From: Chitinophaga pinensis
Lineage (GTDB): Bacteria > Bacteroidota > Bacteroidia > M30B66
Assembly (NCBI GenBank): GCA_943333015.1
Contig: CALQRR010000115.1
Location: forward strand, 1-5,963
DNA length: 5,963 nt
Reading direction: 5' to 3'
Shown in pieces: positions 5,546 through 5,963 of the stretch; position 1 is the first letter of the stretch; every line of letters starts with the position of its first letter. The translations under genes were made by a program, and so were the position numbers. The notes beneath the pieces are model-generated. The model searched no databases. It saw nothing but the letters and a program-made list of their open reading frames with translations, and had not been told where the DNA came from.

Positions 5546-5963
5546 AAAGCTGCGTAGACGGAAGGTTTCTCCAAAGCCGCGCATCGAACGCCATGCAGAT
5601 ATTACGGACAAAGCCTTTTCCTTTCTCTGTGACGTTCAGTTTGAACGGTTCACGAATGATCAACCCATCGGCTTCCATTTCGCCTAATCGTTCCAATCCT
5701 TCATACCACGCCTCGGTTTGTAGCCGTGTGCAAGACCAATCAGTTTGGAAACGGCACATTAAGTTGGTGATGTGCTCGCGGATTATTTTGTCTTCTCGGT
5801 TAAGTAAATGTCCACGAAAAAATGCCCATTCGTTTTTAGTGACGCGGGCGATATACTCCTCCACCTTTTTCTCATTTTGAATATACGCCGTGCCGCAATC
5901 GCTGATGGACGACATCCCAAGACCGATCAAAAGTTCACTTTGTGTGGTGGTGTAGCCCATGAA
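5529..5963 (-). CDS. hemN: Oxygen-independent coproporphyrinogen III oxidase, C-terminal part
   Basis: The frame stays open to the right edge, where the codon before the internal Met reads Phe, so the gene continues outside and about 144 of the usual 450 or so residues are seen. The F-M-G-Y-T-T segment at the edge, followed by LLIGLGMSSISDCGTAYIQN, matches the HemN-specific stretch (GYTT...LLGLGVSAIS...YAQN). FFRGHLLNREDKIIREHITNLMC is the HemN C-terminal domain, and VTEKGKGFVRNICMAFD with the end TQLFSSTI is its characteristic tail. HemN is a cytoplasmic radical-SAM enzyme that decarboxylates two propionates of coproporphyrinogen III to give protoporphyrinogen IX without oxygen. The cluster-binding N-terminal half is not visible. 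These HemN-specific segments argue against the related haem chaperone HemW. The stop lies inside the permease's final codons, a 17-base tail-to-tail overlap. Confidence 0.88.
   Translation of the reverse strand, partial: FMGYTTTQSELLIGLGMSSISDCGTAYIQNEKKVEEYIARVTKNEWAFFRGHLLNREDKIIREHITNLMCRFQTDWSCTRLQTEAWYEGLERLGEMEADGLIIREPFKLNVTEKGKGFVRNICMAFDARLWRNLPSTQLFSSTI

Noticed and set aside
5958..5960. ATG at 5960 as a start giving a complete 143-residue protein
   Set aside because: It lies within the conserved FMGYTT segment of HemN; the gene continues past the window edge.

Overview
This looks like an ordinary chromosomal stretch from a member of the Bacteroidota, most likely a flavobacterium-like lineage. 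The evidence is a type IX secretion (T9SS) C-terminal sorting domain at the left edge, a TAnnTTTG-type -7 box ahead of the tRNA gene, no Shine-Dalgarno sequences at the starts that could be judged, a tRNA without an encoded CCA, and short structured repeats of a kind I associate with this phylum. I see no defence system, CRISPR array, transposase or phage gene.

Layout from left to right. (1) The 3' part of a secreted T9SS cargo protein (+), cut by the left edge. (2) A 237-base gap between convergent genes, holding a compact structured element right after the first stop codon. (3) A probable two-gene minus-strand operon, a RidA-family deaminase (resembling 2-aminomuconate deaminase) followed 11-12 bases later by a tandem-domain universal stress protein. 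An inverted repeat abuts the RidA start codon. (4) A 314-base gap with no convincing gene, ending in the tRNA promoter. (5) An intact tRNA-Ala(GGC) with a strong intrinsic terminator, followed at once by a decayed second tRNA whose T loop is interrupted by a near-palindrome. (6) A fructosamine-kinase-family kinase and, 41 bases later on the same strand, a large APC-superfamily amino acid permease. (7) The C-terminal third of oxygen-independent coproporphyrinogen III oxidase (HemN) on the minus strand. It runs off the right edge, and its 3' end overlaps the permease 3' end tail to tail.

The protein-coding genes are mostly housekeeping or metabolic: amino acid uptake, repair of glycated amines, enamine/imine or aminomuconate deamination, stress response and haem synthesis. 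They do not form one obvious pathway. The observations most worth a second look are non-coding: the tRNA remnant with its palindromic insertion (2848-2926), the structured repeat after the T9SS gene (960-1027) and the dyad at the RidA start (2434-2472).
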